From positions 62,001-126,000 of the forward strand of contig CANMFP010000006.1 of NCBI GenBank assembly GCA_947497265.1: a stretch of 64,000 bases of DNA, in the 5' to 3' direction. Source of the stretch: an uncultured Isoptericola sp. Lineage in GTDB: Bacteria; Actinomycetota; Actinomycetes; Actinomycetales; Cellulomonadaceae. Below the pieces are notes generated by a model, which saw nothing but the letters and a program-made list of their open reading frames with translations, searched no databases and was not told the origin of the DNA. Below are positions 8,534-17,167 of this stretch, piece after piece. Numbering within the stretch: the stretch's first letter is position 1; every line of letters starts with the position of its first letter. The position numbers were made by a program, and so were the translations under genes.

Positions 8534-9235
8534 GTGCCCGTCCACGCCGTGGTCCTTCCCGCCACCGTCCTCCTCGTACCGGGCGCCGCCGGTCTCGCGC
8601 GGCCCGTCGACCGGTTGCGCCGGGCGGTGCGGGACGAGCTCGTCAGGGCCGCCGGTCCGGACGGGGCGTGGCCGGCCCGGTGGGGCGTGCTCGCGCCCGC
8701 CACCCGGACCGCCGTCGGGCGCCGCCGGCCCTCGCTGGGGGCCGCCGGGATCGCCGACCGGTGGGTCCCGGGCCTCGACCGGTGGCCCGCAAGGTCCGTG
8801 GCCGGCCGGGGTGGCGTACCCGCCTCGGTCGTGCAGCTCGTCCTGGGCGACGCCGTCGGCGCGGACGCCGCCGCGGAGGCGCTCGTCGTCGAGCTGGCGG
8901 CGGACGCGGACGACGCGTCGCTCGCCGGGGCGGCAGATGCGCTGAGCGCCTGCGACGTGCTGCTGGTGGCGAGCGGCGACCCGCGCGGCGAGGGAGCGTC
9001 GTCCTGCACGCCGGCCGTGGCGACCGTCCTGGACCGGCTCGCCCGGGCCGGTGGCTGGACGGCGACGACACGATCCGTCACCGCGGCCGGACCCCACCTG
9101 CCCGGCCGGTACGACGTGGTCACCTGGCGCGGGGTGGCACCGACTGATCAGGTCGCGGACGCGGCGAACCAGCCGACGCCCGCGAGTAGCAGCCAGAACC
9201 GCACGGTGCGCCCCACCAGGACCGTCGGGACGTAG
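8534..9235 (+). CDS. Hypothetical protein in the miaB-miaA interval (class III extradiol dioxygenase-like position)
   Basis: 233 residues, Ala/Gly/Val-rich, starting VPVHAVVLPATVLLVPGAAGLARPVDRLRRAVRDELV. Actinobacteria usually carry a class III extradiol dioxygenase-like gene of unknown role between miaB and miaA. The N-terminal pattern and a later LLVASGDPRGEG segment fit a divergent member, but I cannot confirm catalytic residues. The likely natural C-terminus is near YDVVTWRGVAP. The last ~29 codons continue antisense into the convergent membrane gene (9148-9624), suggesting loss of an earlier stop. GTG start with a -10 six bases upstream. Confidence 0.6.
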   Translation: MPVHAVVLPATVLLVPGAAGLARPVDRLRRAVRDELVRAAGPDGAWPARWGVLAPATRTAVGRRRPSLGAAGIADRWVPGLDRWPARSVAGRGGVPASVVQLVLGDAVGADAAAEALVVELAADADDASLAGAADALSACDVLLVASGDPRGEGASSCTPAVATVLDRLARAGGWTATTRSVTAAGPHLPGRYDVVTWRGVAPTDQVADAANQPTPASSSQNRTVRPTRTVGT

Positions 9236-9624
9236 ACGGCCATCGGCACCCGCAACGACCCGGCGACGACGGCGATGATCATCAGCGGCGGGAAGCCCAC
9301 GCCCGCGGAGGCGAGCAGCACCGCCGCGGTGAGGACCGGGCGCCCGGTGACCCGCTGCCGCCAGCGCTCGAACCCGCGACGCCACTTGTCCTGGGCGAGC
9401 TTGCGCTGCAGCCGAGGAGACTCCATCGAACGCGCGGCGGCGAGGTACCAGGCCACCTTCGCGAGGGTCTGGCCGACACCGGCCGCCACGGCGAGGCCGG
9501 CCACGAGGCCGGGGGAGGCGGCGGCGTCGGTGGCTGCGGCCAGCCCGCCCAGGTAGACCTCGACGCTGACGACCGGCACCAGCCCGGACAGCAGGCTCAC
9601 GGCGAAGGTGGTCAGCAGCAGCAC
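9148..9624 (-). CDS. Small VTT/DedA-like membrane protein
   Basis: 158-residue multi-pass membrane protein: hydrophobic LLLTTFAVSLLSGLVPVVSVEVYLGGLA, the central GQTLAKVAWYLAAARSM, a basic cytoplasmic loop (RLQRKLAQDKWRRGFERWRQR), then GFPPLMIIAVVAGSLRVPMAVYV and a final membrane segment. The order (re-entrant loop with Pro/Glu, basic loop, GxPP) resembles the VTT/SNARE-associated (DedA-like) fold. The substrate is unknown; distant homologues act on lipid scrambling or transport. GTG start with TACGCT exactly 6 bases upstream (minus strand 9631-9636). Overlaps the 3' end of the convergent gene by 88 bases. Confidence 0.65.
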   Translation of the reverse strand: MLLLTTFAVSLLSGLVPVVSVEVYLGGLAAATDAAASPGLVAGLAVAAGVGQTLAKVAWYLAAARSMESPRLQRKLAQDKWRRGFERWRQRVTGRPVLTAAVLLASAGVGFPPLMIIAVVAGSLRVPMAVYVPTVLVGRTVRFWLLLAGVGWFAASAT

Positions 9625-9630
9625 CCGCGG

Positions 9631-9636
9631 AGCGTA
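9631..9636 (-). promoter_or_regulatory. Leaderless -10 of VTT-like gene
   Basis: TACGCT on the minus strand, exactly 6 bases before the GTG at 9624, with no ribosome site. Confidence 0.65.
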
Positions 9637-9833
9637 ACCCGGGCCGGGGGATCAGGTGCCGTAGCGTGGGGCGACCTGGCAGCGGAACGGGTCGCCGCCG
9701 AGGTAGATCTCCCGGGGAGAGCCGGACGGGTGGCGTGCGTCTCGCGTGGCGGCGGCGCGCACGGCGTCGAACGCCCGCGGGCCACGGCCAGCAGATCCCT
9801 TGCCCCAGGGTCAAGGTCAAGGGCTGCTGCGGC
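9637..9833. other. Intergenic region upstream of miaA
   Basis: About 200 bases with no established gene. The minus strand holds a 36-codon ORF (9762 to 9652, GTG start) ending GGDPFRCQVAPRYGT. Its composition looks coding, but it has no clear ribosome site and no family I recognise. It may be a small protein or a gene remnant. Confidence 0.4.
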
Positions 9834-9839
9834 TAGCGT
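9834..9839 (+). promoter_or_regulatory. Leaderless -10 of miaA
   Basis: TAGCGT, exactly 6 bases before the GTG at 9846. Confidence 0.7.
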
Positions 9840-9845
9840 GGACCC

Positions 9846-10844
9846 GTGATCGTCGCCGTCGTAGGACCAACCGCCACCGGGAAGTCGGACCTCGCCCTGG
9901 ACCTGGCGCAGGCGTTGTCCGACGGGGTCCGCGGCGTTCGGCCCGTCGCCGCCGAGATCGTGAACGCGGACGCCTTCCAGCTCTACCGGGGCATGGACAT
10001 CGGGACCGCGAAGGTGCCGCTCGCCGAGCGTCGGGGGATCGTGCACCACCAGGTCGACGTCCTCGATCCCGACGAGGACGCCTCGGTGGCGCGCTACCAG
10101 GCCGACGCCCGGGCGGACCTCGATGCCGTCGCCGGCCGAGGAGCACGGGCCGTCGTCGTGGGCGGGTCGGGTCTCTACGTGCGTGCGCTGCTGGACCACC
10201 TGGACTTTCCCGGCACGGACCCCGTGGTGCGGGCCAGGCTCGAGGAACGGGCCGAGTCCGAGGGTGGGCGCGTCCTGCACGCCGAGCTCGCCCGGCTCGA
10301 CCCGGCGGCCGCGGACTCCATCGGCCCGGCGAACACGCGGCGCGTCGTCCGGGCGCTGGAGGTCATCGAGATCACCGGGCAGCCGTACACCGCGAACCTG
10401 CCCCGGCAGGAGTACGTCCGACCCGCCGTCCAGATCGGCCTCGACTGCGACCGCGAGACGCTCGACACCCGGGTGGCGGGACGCGTGGACCGCATGTGGG
10501 AGGCGGGGCTGGTCGACGAGGTGCGTGCGCTCGCCGCGCCGCACCAGGGCGGGACCGGCCCCGGCCTCGGCGCCACGGCCGCCCGTGCGGTCGGCTACGC
10601 CGAGGTGCTGCGCTGGTTCGCCGGGGAGCGGACCGAGGACGAGGCGCGGGCGGACGTCGTGGCCAACACACGCCGGCTGGCCCGCAAGCAGATGGGCTGG
10701 TTCGGCCGCGACCCCCGCGTCCGGTGGCTCGACGCGGGCTCGCGGAGCCTGCTCGACGAGGCGCTCGCCGTCGTGCGGGCCGCCGACGCCGGCGAGCTGT
10801 CTCCGCCGGGCGAGGGCCCGGTACGCCGTAGTCTGGGCTCATGA
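9846..10844 (+). CDS. miaA: tRNA dimethylallyltransferase MiaA
   Basis: Adds the dimethylallyl group to A37 of tRNAs that read UNN codons, supplying the substrate for MiaB. 332 residues: P-loop VVGPTATGKSDLALDLA at the N-terminus, the NADAFQLYRGMDIGTAK motif, HHQVDVLDPDED, VVVGGSGLYVRALLDHLDFP and RRVVRALEVIEITG. The C-terminal RKQMGWFGRDPRVRWLD is the usual family end. GTG start with no Shine-Dalgarno sequence but a -10 six bases upstream. It overlaps dapF by 4 bases (ATGA). Confidence 0.97.
   Translation: MIVAVVGPTATGKSDLALDLAQALSDGVRGVRPVAAEIVNADAFQLYRGMDIGTAKVPLAERRGIVHHQVDVLDPDEDASVARYQADARADLDAVAGRGARAVVVGGSGLYVRALLDHLDFPGTDPVVRARLEERAESEGGRVLHAELARLDPAAADSIGPANTRRVVRALEVIEITGQPYTANLPRQEYVRPAVQIGLDCDRETLDTRVAGRVDRMWEAGLVDEVRALAAPHQGGTGPGLGATAARAVGYAEVLRWFAGERTEDEARADVVANTRRLARKQMGWFGRDPRVRWLDAGSRSLLDEALAVVRAADAGELSPPGEGPVRRSLGS
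10829..10834 (+). promoter_or_regulatory. Leaderless -10 of dapF inside miaA
   Basis: TAGTCT lies within the last codons of miaA, exactly 6 bases before the dapF ATG. It would allow dapF its own leaderless transcript in addition to read-through from miaA. Confidence 0.6.
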
Positions 10845-11773
10845 CCTTGCGCTTCACCAAGGGCCACGGGACGCAGAACGACTTCGTCCTGGTCGCCGAC
10901 ACCCGAGGAGACCTCGACCTCACCCCGGATCAGGTGCGGCGCCTGGCGGACCGCCGCGCGGGCATCGGCGCGGACGGCGTCATCCGCCTCGCTCCGACGG
11001 CGGCGCTCGCCCGCGCCGGCGAGGCGACGGCCGACACCGTGCTCGGTGAGGAGCCGGGCGCGATCTGGTTCATGGACTACCGCAACTCCGACGGCACGGC
11101 GGCCGAGATGTGCGGCAACGGGGTGCGGGTGTTCGCCGCCTTCGCCGAGAGCCTCGGGCTGGTCGACCTGTCCGGCGGCGACGAGCTCGCTCTCGGCACC
11201 CGCGGTGGCGTCAAGCGCGTGCGCAGGGAGCCGAACGGCTGGTACGCGGTCGACATGGGGCCGTGGACGTTCCCCGGCGGCCGGGAGGCCGTGGAGTCCG
11301 GAGCCGACGCAGCAGTCATGACCGCCGGATGGGACGCCCCGCGCCCCGCGCTCAGCGTGGACCTCGGCAACCCGCACACCGTCGTCGCCCTGTCCCGGCC
11401 GGCGGAGCTCGACGCGCTGGACCTCACCCGCACACCCGCCGTCGACCCCCTGCCGCCGCACGGCACCAACGTCGAGCTCGTCGTGCCGCTCGGCGAGGAG
11501 ACCATGCCCGACGGCGTCACCGCCGGCCGGGTGCGCATGCGTGTGCACGAGCGGGGCGTGGGGGAGACGCGCTCGTGCGGCACGGGTGCCTGCGCTGCGG
11601 CGCTCGCGGTCCGTGCCTGGGCCGCGCACGGGGCGGCCGACCCCGACGAGGTCCCGACCACGTGGTTCGTCGAGGTCCCCGGCGGCGAGGTCCGGGTGCG
11701 GCTGCTCGACGGCGGGCACGTCGAGCTCGCCGGTCCGGCCGAGCTGGTCTTCAGCGGAGACGTCGAGCTGTAG
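10841..11773 (+). CDS. dapF: Diaminopimelate epimerase
   Basis: Converts LL- to meso-diaminopimelate for lysine and peptidoglycan. 310 residues, with both catalytic cysteines in their motifs (EMCGNGVRVFA and ETRSCGTGACAAALA), the substrate segment KGHGTQNDFVLV at the N-terminus and the DLGNPHTVV motif. Its ATG overlaps the miaA stop, so it can be translated by coupling, and there is also a -10 six bases upstream. Convergent with the RsmC-like gene. Confidence 0.96.
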   Translation: MTLRFTKGHGTQNDFVLVADTRGDLDLTPDQVRRLADRRAGIGADGVIRLAPTAALARAGEATADTVLGEEPGAIWFMDYRNSDGTAAEMCGNGVRVFAAFAESLGLVDLSGGDELALGTRGGVKRVRREPNGWYAVDMGPWTFPGGREAVESGADAAVMTAGWDAPRPALSVDLGNPHTVVALSRPAELDALDLTRTPAVDPLPPHGTNVELVVPLGEETMPDGVTAGRVRMRVHERGVGETRSCGTGACAAALAVRAWAAHGAADPDEVPTTWFVEVPGGEVRVRLLDGGHVELAGPAELVFSGDVEL

Positions 11774-11806
11774 CCTGCGCCGCTCCGGGCCGGACCCGGG
11801 CGCTCG

Positions 11807-12412
11807 TCAGCGGGTGGAGTGCAGGACGCGGAACCCCTTGGACGACGTGACCCGCTCGGTCGGCAGGTCGAGCTCCGCCTCGATCCAGCGGGCCAGGGAG
11901 TCGGAGCCGAGGTTCTTCTGGACCACCAGCCAGGCCCCGCCCGGCGCACCACCCGGGACCAGGCGCGGGAGCCACCTGCGCAGCATGTCGTGCAGCACCT
12001 GCTTGCCGACCCGGATCGGCGGGTTCGACCAGAGGGCGGCGAACCGGACGTCGTGGGGCACCTCGTCCGGCGTGACGGCACGGACCCGCCCGGCGACCCC
12101 GAGCCGCTCCGCGTTGCGGCGCACCAGGTCGAGCGCACGGAGGTTGACGTCCACCGCCCACACCGTCGCGCCGGGGGCCCGCAGCGCCATCGTGAGGGCG
12201 ATGGGGCCCCAGCCGCAGCCGAGGTCCAGCAGGTCGCCCGCCGGCGGCGCCGGGACCTCGCCGAGCAGCACCCGGGTGCCCTTGTCGAGGCCGCCGGGAG
12301 AGAAGATGCCGCCCGCCACCTCGACCTGCGTGGCGGTGCCCGCCAGGTCGACGGCGACCAGCCGTCGCTCGGCGTCGGAGGCCGGCTCGGCCGTGAAGTA
12401 GTGGTCGCTCAC
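11807..12412 (-). CDS. RsmC-like class I SAM methyltransferase
   Basis: 201-residue SAM-dependent methyltransferase: HYFTAEPASD at the N-terminus, motif I LLDLGCGWGPIALTMA, VWAVDVNLRALDLVRRNAERLG and the NPPIRVGKQ motif. The NPPI motif and overall length fit the RsmC/RlmG type (guanine N2 of rRNA), so an rRNA target is likely but not shown. GTG start with TACGAT exactly 6 bases upstream and no ribosome site, hence leaderless. A much longer ORF in this frame runs antisense through hflX and is not real. Confidence 0.85.
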   Translation of the reverse strand: MSDHYFTAEPASDAERRLVAVDLAGTATQVEVAGGIFSPGGLDKGTRVLLGEVPAPPAGDLLDLGCGWGPIALTMALRAPGATVWAVDVNLRALDLVRRNAERLGVAGRVRAVTPDEVPHDVRFAALWSNPPIRVGKQVLHDMLRRWLPRLVPGGAPGGAWLVVQKNLGSDSLARWIEAELDLPTERVTSSKGFRVLHSTR

Positions 12413-12418
12413 GCACGC

Positions 12419-12424
12419 ATCGTA
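12419..12424 (-). promoter_or_regulatory. Leaderless -10 of RsmC-like gene
   Basis: TACGAT on the minus strand, 6 bases before the GTG at 12412. Confidence 0.65.
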
Positions 12425-12494
12425 AATCCCTTCGGCCGGGACGAATCCGCGTGGGATCCTTGTTGCACCCACGTACCCCATGGAGAGGACCGTC

Positions 12495-14024
12495 TTGACC
12501 CACATCCCGACCGATCCCGAACAGACCACCGCCGCCACCGGACCGAGCGCGTCCCGTGACGCGCAGTCGATCGCGAACGACGTCGTCGCGCGGGTGCTGG
12601 CGCGGGCCGGGACCGCTCGGGCCGAGGGCACGACGGTCCACGCCGCCCACGACGGGGACCAGCTCGACCTCGCCGAGCGGGCCGCGCTGCGGCGCGTCGC
12701 CGGCCTCTCGACCGAGCTCGACGACGTCACCGAGGTCGAGTACCGCCAGCTGCGCCTCGAGAAGGTCGTGCTCGTGGGGCTCTTCCCGGGTGGCGAGGCC
12801 GCGGCGCGCGAGGCCGACGTCTCCCTGCGCGAGCTCGCGGCGCTCGCCGAGACGGCCGGTTCCCAGGTGCTCGACGGACTGCTGCAGAAGCGCGCCAAGC
12901 CCGACCCCGGCACGTTCCTCGGCTCCGGCAAGGCCGCTGAGCTCGCCGAGATCGTGGCGGCGTCCGGCGCGGACACGGTCGTGGTCGACACCGAGCTGGC
13001 GCCGTCCCAGCGGCGTGCGCTGGAGGACATCGTCAAGGTCAAGGTGGTCGACCGCACCGCCCTGATCCTCGACATCTTCGCCCAGCACGCCAAGTCCCGG
13101 GAGGGCAAGGCGCAGGTCGAGCTCGCCCAGCTCGAGTACCTCCTGCCGCGTCTGCGCGGCTGGGGCGAGTCGATGTCCCGGCAGGCCGGTGGCCAGGTCG
13201 GCGGGGCGGGAGCCGGCATGGGCTCGCGCGGACCCGGTGAGACCAAGATCGAGCTCGACCGCCGCCGCATCCGCAACCGCATGGCCAAGCTGCGCCGGGA
13301 GATCGCGGCGATGGCACCCGCCCGGGAGACCAAGCGGCACGACCGCAAGCGGCACGCGATCCCGAACGTGGCGATCGCGGGCTACACCAACGCCGGCAAG
13401 TCGTCGCTGCTCAACGCGCTGACGGGCGCCGGGGTGCTCGTGGAGAACGCGCTGTTCGCCACCCTCGACCCGACCGTTCGCCGGTCCCGGACCGAGGACG
13501 GCCGCGTCTTCACCTACGCCGACACCGTCGGGTTCGTCCGGCACCTGCCGCACCAGCTCGTCGAGGCGTTCCGGTCCACGCTCGAGGAGGTCGGCGACGC
13601 CGCCCTGCTGCTGCACGTCGTCGATGCCTCCCACCCGGACCCGGAGGGCCAGATCGACGCCGTCCGGGAGGTGCTCGCGGAGATCCCCGGCATGGACGAC
13701 GTGCCCGAGGTCGTGGTGCTCAACAAGGCCGACGTGGCCGACCCGACGGTCGTGGGCCGCATCCAGCGCAGGGAACGCCGCACGGCGGTGGTCTCGGCGC
13801 ACTCGGGCGAGGGCATCGCCGAGCTCCGCGCGCTGATCGCCGACACGCTGCCGCGCCCCGCGGTCGAGATCGACCTCGTGGTGCCGTACTCGCGCGGCGA
13901 CCTCGTCCACCGGGTCCACGAGAACGGCGAGCTCGCCGGGGAGGAGCACCTCGCCGACGGCACGCGCCTGCGCGGCCGGGTCGACGCTGCGCTCGCCGCG
14001 GAGCTGGAGGGTGTGGCGCTCTGA
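12495..14024 (+). CDS. hflX: Ribosome-associated GTPase HflX
   Basis: GTPase that binds and splits stalled or heat-damaged ribosomes. The N-terminal HflX domain contains the glycine-rich linker GGQVGGAGAGMGSRGPGETKIELDRRRIRNRMAKLR. The GTPase core has G1 GYTNAGKSS, G3 DTVGF, and G4 NKAD. About 509 residues. The TTG start at 12495 is preferred because GGAGAGGA sits 7-8 bases before it; the in-frame ATG at 12480 would put that ribosome site inside the gene. The two starts differ by only 5 residues. Confidence 0.93.
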   Translation: MTHIPTDPEQTTAATGPSASRDAQSIANDVVARVLARAGTARAEGTTVHAAHDGDQLDLAERAALRRVAGLSTELDDVTEVEYRQLRLEKVVLVGLFPGGEAAAREADVSLRELAALAETAGSQVLDGLLQKRAKPDPGTFLGSGKAAELAEIVAASGADTVVVDTELAPSQRRALEDIVKVKVVDRTALILDIFAQHAKSREGKAQVELAQLEYLLPRLRGWGESMSRQAGGQVGGAGAGMGSRGPGETKIELDRRRIRNRMAKLRREIAAMAPARETKRHDRKRHAIPNVAIAGYTNAGKSSLLNALTGAGVLVENALFATLDPTVRRSRTEDGRVFTYADTVGFVRHLPHQLVEAFRSTLEEVGDAALLLHVVDASHPDPEGQIDAVREVLAEIPGMDDVPEVVVLNKADVADPTVVGRIQRRERRTAVVSAHSGEGIAELRALIADTLPRPAVEIDLVVPYSRGDLVHRVHENGELAGEEHLADGTRLRGRVDAALAAELEGVAL

Positions 14025-14086
14025 GCCGGGCGGCCGCCGTCGTCCGTGTGCTGTGGACCGGGCACCCGCGGCGCCTCCCACGCCCG

Positions 14087-14092
14087 TAGGAT
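14087..14092 (+). promoter_or_regulatory. Leaderless -10 of DinG-like gene
   Basis: TAGGAT, exactly 6 bases before the GTG at 14099. Confidence 0.65.
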
Positions 14093-14098
14093 CGTCCG

Positions 14099-16159
14099 GT
14101 GAACTCGTCCGCCTCGTCCGCCTCGTCCGCAGAACCCGCCGAGCAGCCGCCCGAGGTCACCGAGCTCCTCGACCTCGCCGTGGCGGCCCTCGGCGGGTCG
14201 CGGCGCGAGGGCCAGGACCGGATGGCCGAGGCGGTCACCGACGCCGTGGAGTCCGGTCGGCACCTCCTCGTCCAGGCGGGCACCGGCACGGGCAAGTCTC
14301 TCGGGTACCTGGTACCCGCCGTCCGGCACGCCGTCACGGCCGGCGAGCGCGTCGTGGTCTCCACCGCGACCCTCGCGCTGCAGCGTCAGGTGATCACCCG
14401 TGACCTCCCCCTGGTCGCCGACGCCGTCGCGCCGCGGCTGGCACGGCCGCCGCGCGTCGCGCTGCTCAAGGGCTGGCACAACTACCTCTGCCGGCACAAG
14501 GTCACCGGCGGCTATCCCGTCGACGGCGCCACGCTGTTCGACCTCCCGGCCGACCCCGGCCCTGGCGAGGGTTCGTCGGCCGAGCAGCACCCCGCGGCGG
14601 CGCCACGGGGCCGGTCCGACGACGGCGCGCGGCTGGCCGACCACGTCCGGCGGCTGCACGAGTGGGCCCAGGAGACCGACACCGGTGACCGGGACGACCT
14701 GGTCCCGGGCGTGCCGGACCGGGCCTGGCGGCAGGTGTCCGTGACGTCGCTGGAATGTCTCGGGCAGCGCTGCCCCCTGATCGACGAGTGCTTCGGGGAG
14801 CAGGCGCGGAACACCGCGCGCGAGGCCGACGTCGTGGTGACCAACCATGCGATGCTCGGGATCGCGGCGTCCGGCAACACCAACGTGCTGCCGGAGCACG
14901 ACGTGCTCGTGGTAGACGAGGCGCACGAGCTGGCCGACCGGATCACGGCGGCGGCGACCGTGGACCTGTCCGGAGGCACGGTGGAGCACGCCGCCCGGCT
15001 CGTGCGTCAGCACGGCGGGACGCTGACCGACGACCTCGACGCTGCCGCACGGTCGCTGGCAGAGGTCCTCGCGCGGGTCCCGGCGGAGCGTTACCCGCAG
15101 GGCCTGCCCGGCGAGCTGCAGACCGCGGTCGAAGCGGTCCGCGACGCCGCCCGGACGCTCCTGAGCGACGTCAAGCCGGATCGGGGGGCTGAGCCGGACG
15201 CCGGCCTGAAGATGGCGCAGTCGGCCCTCACACAGCTGTTCGAGGTCGCCGAGCGCATGGCGGCGGAAGACACGAGCGCCGACGTGCTGTGGTGCTCGCG
15301 CCCCCCGGCCGACGCGCCGTGGGGCGACGGGGTGGGCCGGCTGCACGCCGCGCCGCTCGCGGTCGCGGGACTGATCAGCACCCAGCTCCTGGGCGAGCGG
15401 ACCGGTGTGCTCACGTCGGCGACGCTGGCCCTCGGCGGCACGTTCGACCCGGTCGCCCGGTCCCTCGGCCTCGCGGCCTCGACAGGCGAGGACGACACCG
15501 TCTGGCGTGGGCTGGACGTGGGCAGCCCGTTCGACTACCGCAAGCAGGGCATCTGCTACGTGGCCAAGCATCTGCCCGCCCCGGGGCGCGAGCCGACGAC
15601 CGAGGCCCAGCTGGACGAGATCGCGGGACTCGTCGAGGCGGCCGGGGGTCGGACGCTCGGGCTGTTCTCGTCCCGGCGGGCGGCCACGGCCGCCGCCGAG
15701 GCGATGCGCGAACGGCTGGACGTCCCGGTGCTCTGCCAGGGGGACGACCAGCTGCCCACCCTGGTGCAGCAGTTCGCGGCCGACCCGGCGACCTGCCTCT
15801 TCGGCACGCTGTCGCTGTGGCAGGGGGTGGACGTGCCGGGTGACGCCTGTCGGCTCGTGATCATCGACCGGGTACCGTTCCCGCGACCGGACGACCCCGT
15901 GAAGGCGGCACGTGCCCGAGCCGTCGAGCAGGCCGGTGGCAACGGGTTCATGCAGGTGGCCGCGACCCACGCGGCGCTCCTGCTCGCCCAGGGCGCGGGC
16001 CGCCTCATCCGGTCGACTGACGACCGCGGCGTGGTGGCCGTGCTCGACCCCCGGCTCGTCACCGCACGCTACGGCACGTTCCTGACACGGTCGATGCCGG
16101 ACTTCTGGCGCACGACCGACACCGAGCTGGTGCGCTCCGCGCTCCGGCGGCTCGCGTAG
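14099..16159 (+). CDS. DinG/YoaA-like ATP-dependent DNA helicase
   Basis: XPD-like superfamily 2 helicase, 686 residues, moving 5' to 3' on single-stranded DNA. Walker A is in LLVQAGTGTGKSLGYLVP and the DEAH box in VLVVDEAHELADRI. Four cysteines (YLCRH, SLECLGQRC, DEC) sit where the iron-sulphur cluster belongs. Later motifs include GTLSLWQGVDVPG and QGAGRLIRS. Residues 1-20 are a Ser/Ala-rich leader. GTG start with a -10 six bases upstream. The DinG subfamily is usually damage-linked, but I see no LexA box here. Confidence 0.9.
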   Translation: MNSSASSASSAEPAEQPPEVTELLDLAVAALGGSRREGQDRMAEAVTDAVESGRHLLVQAGTGTGKSLGYLVPAVRHAVTAGERVVVSTATLALQRQVITRDLPLVADAVAPRLARPPRVALLKGWHNYLCRHKVTGGYPVDGATLFDLPADPGPGEGSSAEQHPAAAPRGRSDDGARLADHVRRLHEWAQETDTGDRDDLVPGVPDRAWRQVSVTSLECLGQRCPLIDECFGEQARNTAREADVVVTNHAMLGIAASGNTNVLPEHDVLVVDEAHELADRITAAATVDLSGGTVEHAARLVRQHGGTLTDDLDAAARSLAEVLARVPAERYPQGLPGELQTAVEAVRDAARTLLSDVKPDRGAEPDAGLKMAQSALTQLFEVAERMAAEDTSADVLWCSRPPADAPWGDGVGRLHAAPLAVAGLISTQLLGERTGVLTSATLALGGTFDPVARSLGLAASTGEDDTVWRGLDVGSPFDYRKQGICYVAKHLPAPGREPTTEAQLDEIAGLVEAAGGRTLGLFSSRRAATAAAEAMRERLDVPVLCQGDDQLPTLVQQFAADPATCLFGTLSLWQGVDVPGDACRLVIIDRVPFPRPDDPVKAARARAVEQAGGNGFMQVAATHAALLLAQGAGRLIRSTDDRGVVAVLDPRLVTARYGTFLTRSMPDFWRTTDTELVRSALRRLA

Positions 16160-16179
16160 CGCCCCGCACGGGCGCGACC

Positions 16180-16185
16180 TAGGCT
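16180..16185 (+). promoter_or_regulatory. Leaderless -10 of ldh
   Basis: TAGGCT, exactly 6 bases before the GTG at 16192. Confidence 0.65.
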
Positions 16186-16191
16186 GACCGG

Positions 16192-17151
16192 GTGACAGCA
16201 CCTCGCAGCAGGACCAAGATCGCCGTCGTCGGTGCCGGTGCGGTGGGGGCCACCCTCGCCTTCACGGCGCTGGCGCGTGGTACCGCCAGGACGGTCGCCC
16301 TCCTGGACGTCAACCGGGCCAAGGTCGAGGCCGAGGTGCTCGACCTGCAGCACGGCGGGATGTTCGTCCCCCAGGCCGAGGTGATCGGCTCGGACGACGT
16401 CGAGGTGTGCCGCGGCGCCGACGTCGTGATCGTCACCGCTGGAGCGAAGCAGCGGCCGGGACAGTCTCGACTGGACCTCGCGGAAGCGACCATCTCGCTG
16501 ACCCGCAAGATCCTCCCGGGCCTCCTCGAGGTCGCGCCCCACGCCATCTTCCTGATGGTGACCAACCCGGTCGACGTCGTGACGTACGCGGCACAGCAGA
16601 TCTCCGGGCTGCCGCCCGAGCGGGTCTTCGGCTCGGGCACGGTGCTCGACTCGTCACGCCTGCGCGGGGCGCTCGCACAGCACTGCGGGGTGGCGACGGC
16701 GAACGTGCACGCCTACATCGCCGGCGAGCACGGCGACTCCGAGATCGCGCTGTGGAGCTCCGCCCGCATCGCCGGGGTGCCGCTCCTGGAGTGGGAGGCG
16801 CTCCCGGGCCGCCCGCCGCTCGACGACGCCACCCGGAAGGTGATCGCGCGCGACGTGGTCGAGTCCGCGTACCGCGTGATCGCCGGCAAGGGGGCGACCA
16901 ACTACGCGGTCGGGCTCGCCGCGACGCGGATCGTGGAGGCGGTGCTCAACGACGAGCACCGTGTGATGCCCGTCTCCACCCGGATCGAGGACTTCCACGG
17001 GATCAGGGACGTGTGCCTGTCCCTGCCGACGCTGGTGGATGCCCGGGGCGCGACGACCGTCGTCGACACCCCGCTGTCCGAGCAGGAGGTGGCCGGCCTC
17101 CGATCGTCGGCCGCGAGCGTGCGGTCGGTGCAGCAGCGATTCGGGCTCTAG
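16192..17151 (+). CDS. ldh: L-lactate dehydrogenase
   Basis: NAD-dependent interconversion of pyruvate and L-lactate. 319 residues: Rossmann motif VVGAGAVGATLAF, NAD-binding Asp in LLDVN, active-site loop AGAKQRPGQSRLDL with the Gln that distinguishes lactate from malate dehydrogenase, NPVD, the substrate arginine in GTVLDSSRLR, and catalytic His in GEHGDSE. Single leaderless-type gene, convergent with lexA 16 bases away. Confidence 0.95.
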   Translation: MTAPRSRTKIAVVGAGAVGATLAFTALARGTARTVALLDVNRAKVEAEVLDLQHGGMFVPQAEVIGSDDVEVCRGADVVIVTAGAKQRPGQSRLDLAEATISLTRKILPGLLEVAPHAIFLMVTNPVDVVTYAAQQISGLPPERVFGSGTVLDSSRLRGALAQHCGVATANVHAYIAGEHGDSEIALWSSARIAGVPLLEWEALPGRPPLDDATRKVIARDVVESAYRVIAGKGATNYAVGLAATRIVEAVLNDEHRVMPVSTRIEDFHGIRDVCLSLPTLVDARGATTVVDTPLSEQEVAGLRSSAASVRSVQQRFGL

Positions 17152-17167
17152 CCGCAGCGCGTCGAGG

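Noticed and set aside
12450-12473. CGTGGG/CCCACG inverted repeat before hflX
   Set aside because: Only 6-base arms with a 12-base loop in a GC-rich context, which is likely by chance.
11751-16201. Two long minus-strand open frames (776 and 895 codons) over hflX and the DinG-like gene
   Set aside because: They are antisense to clear genes and have compositional, not family-like, sequence. The real RsmC-like gene is only the 11807-12412 part in a different frame.
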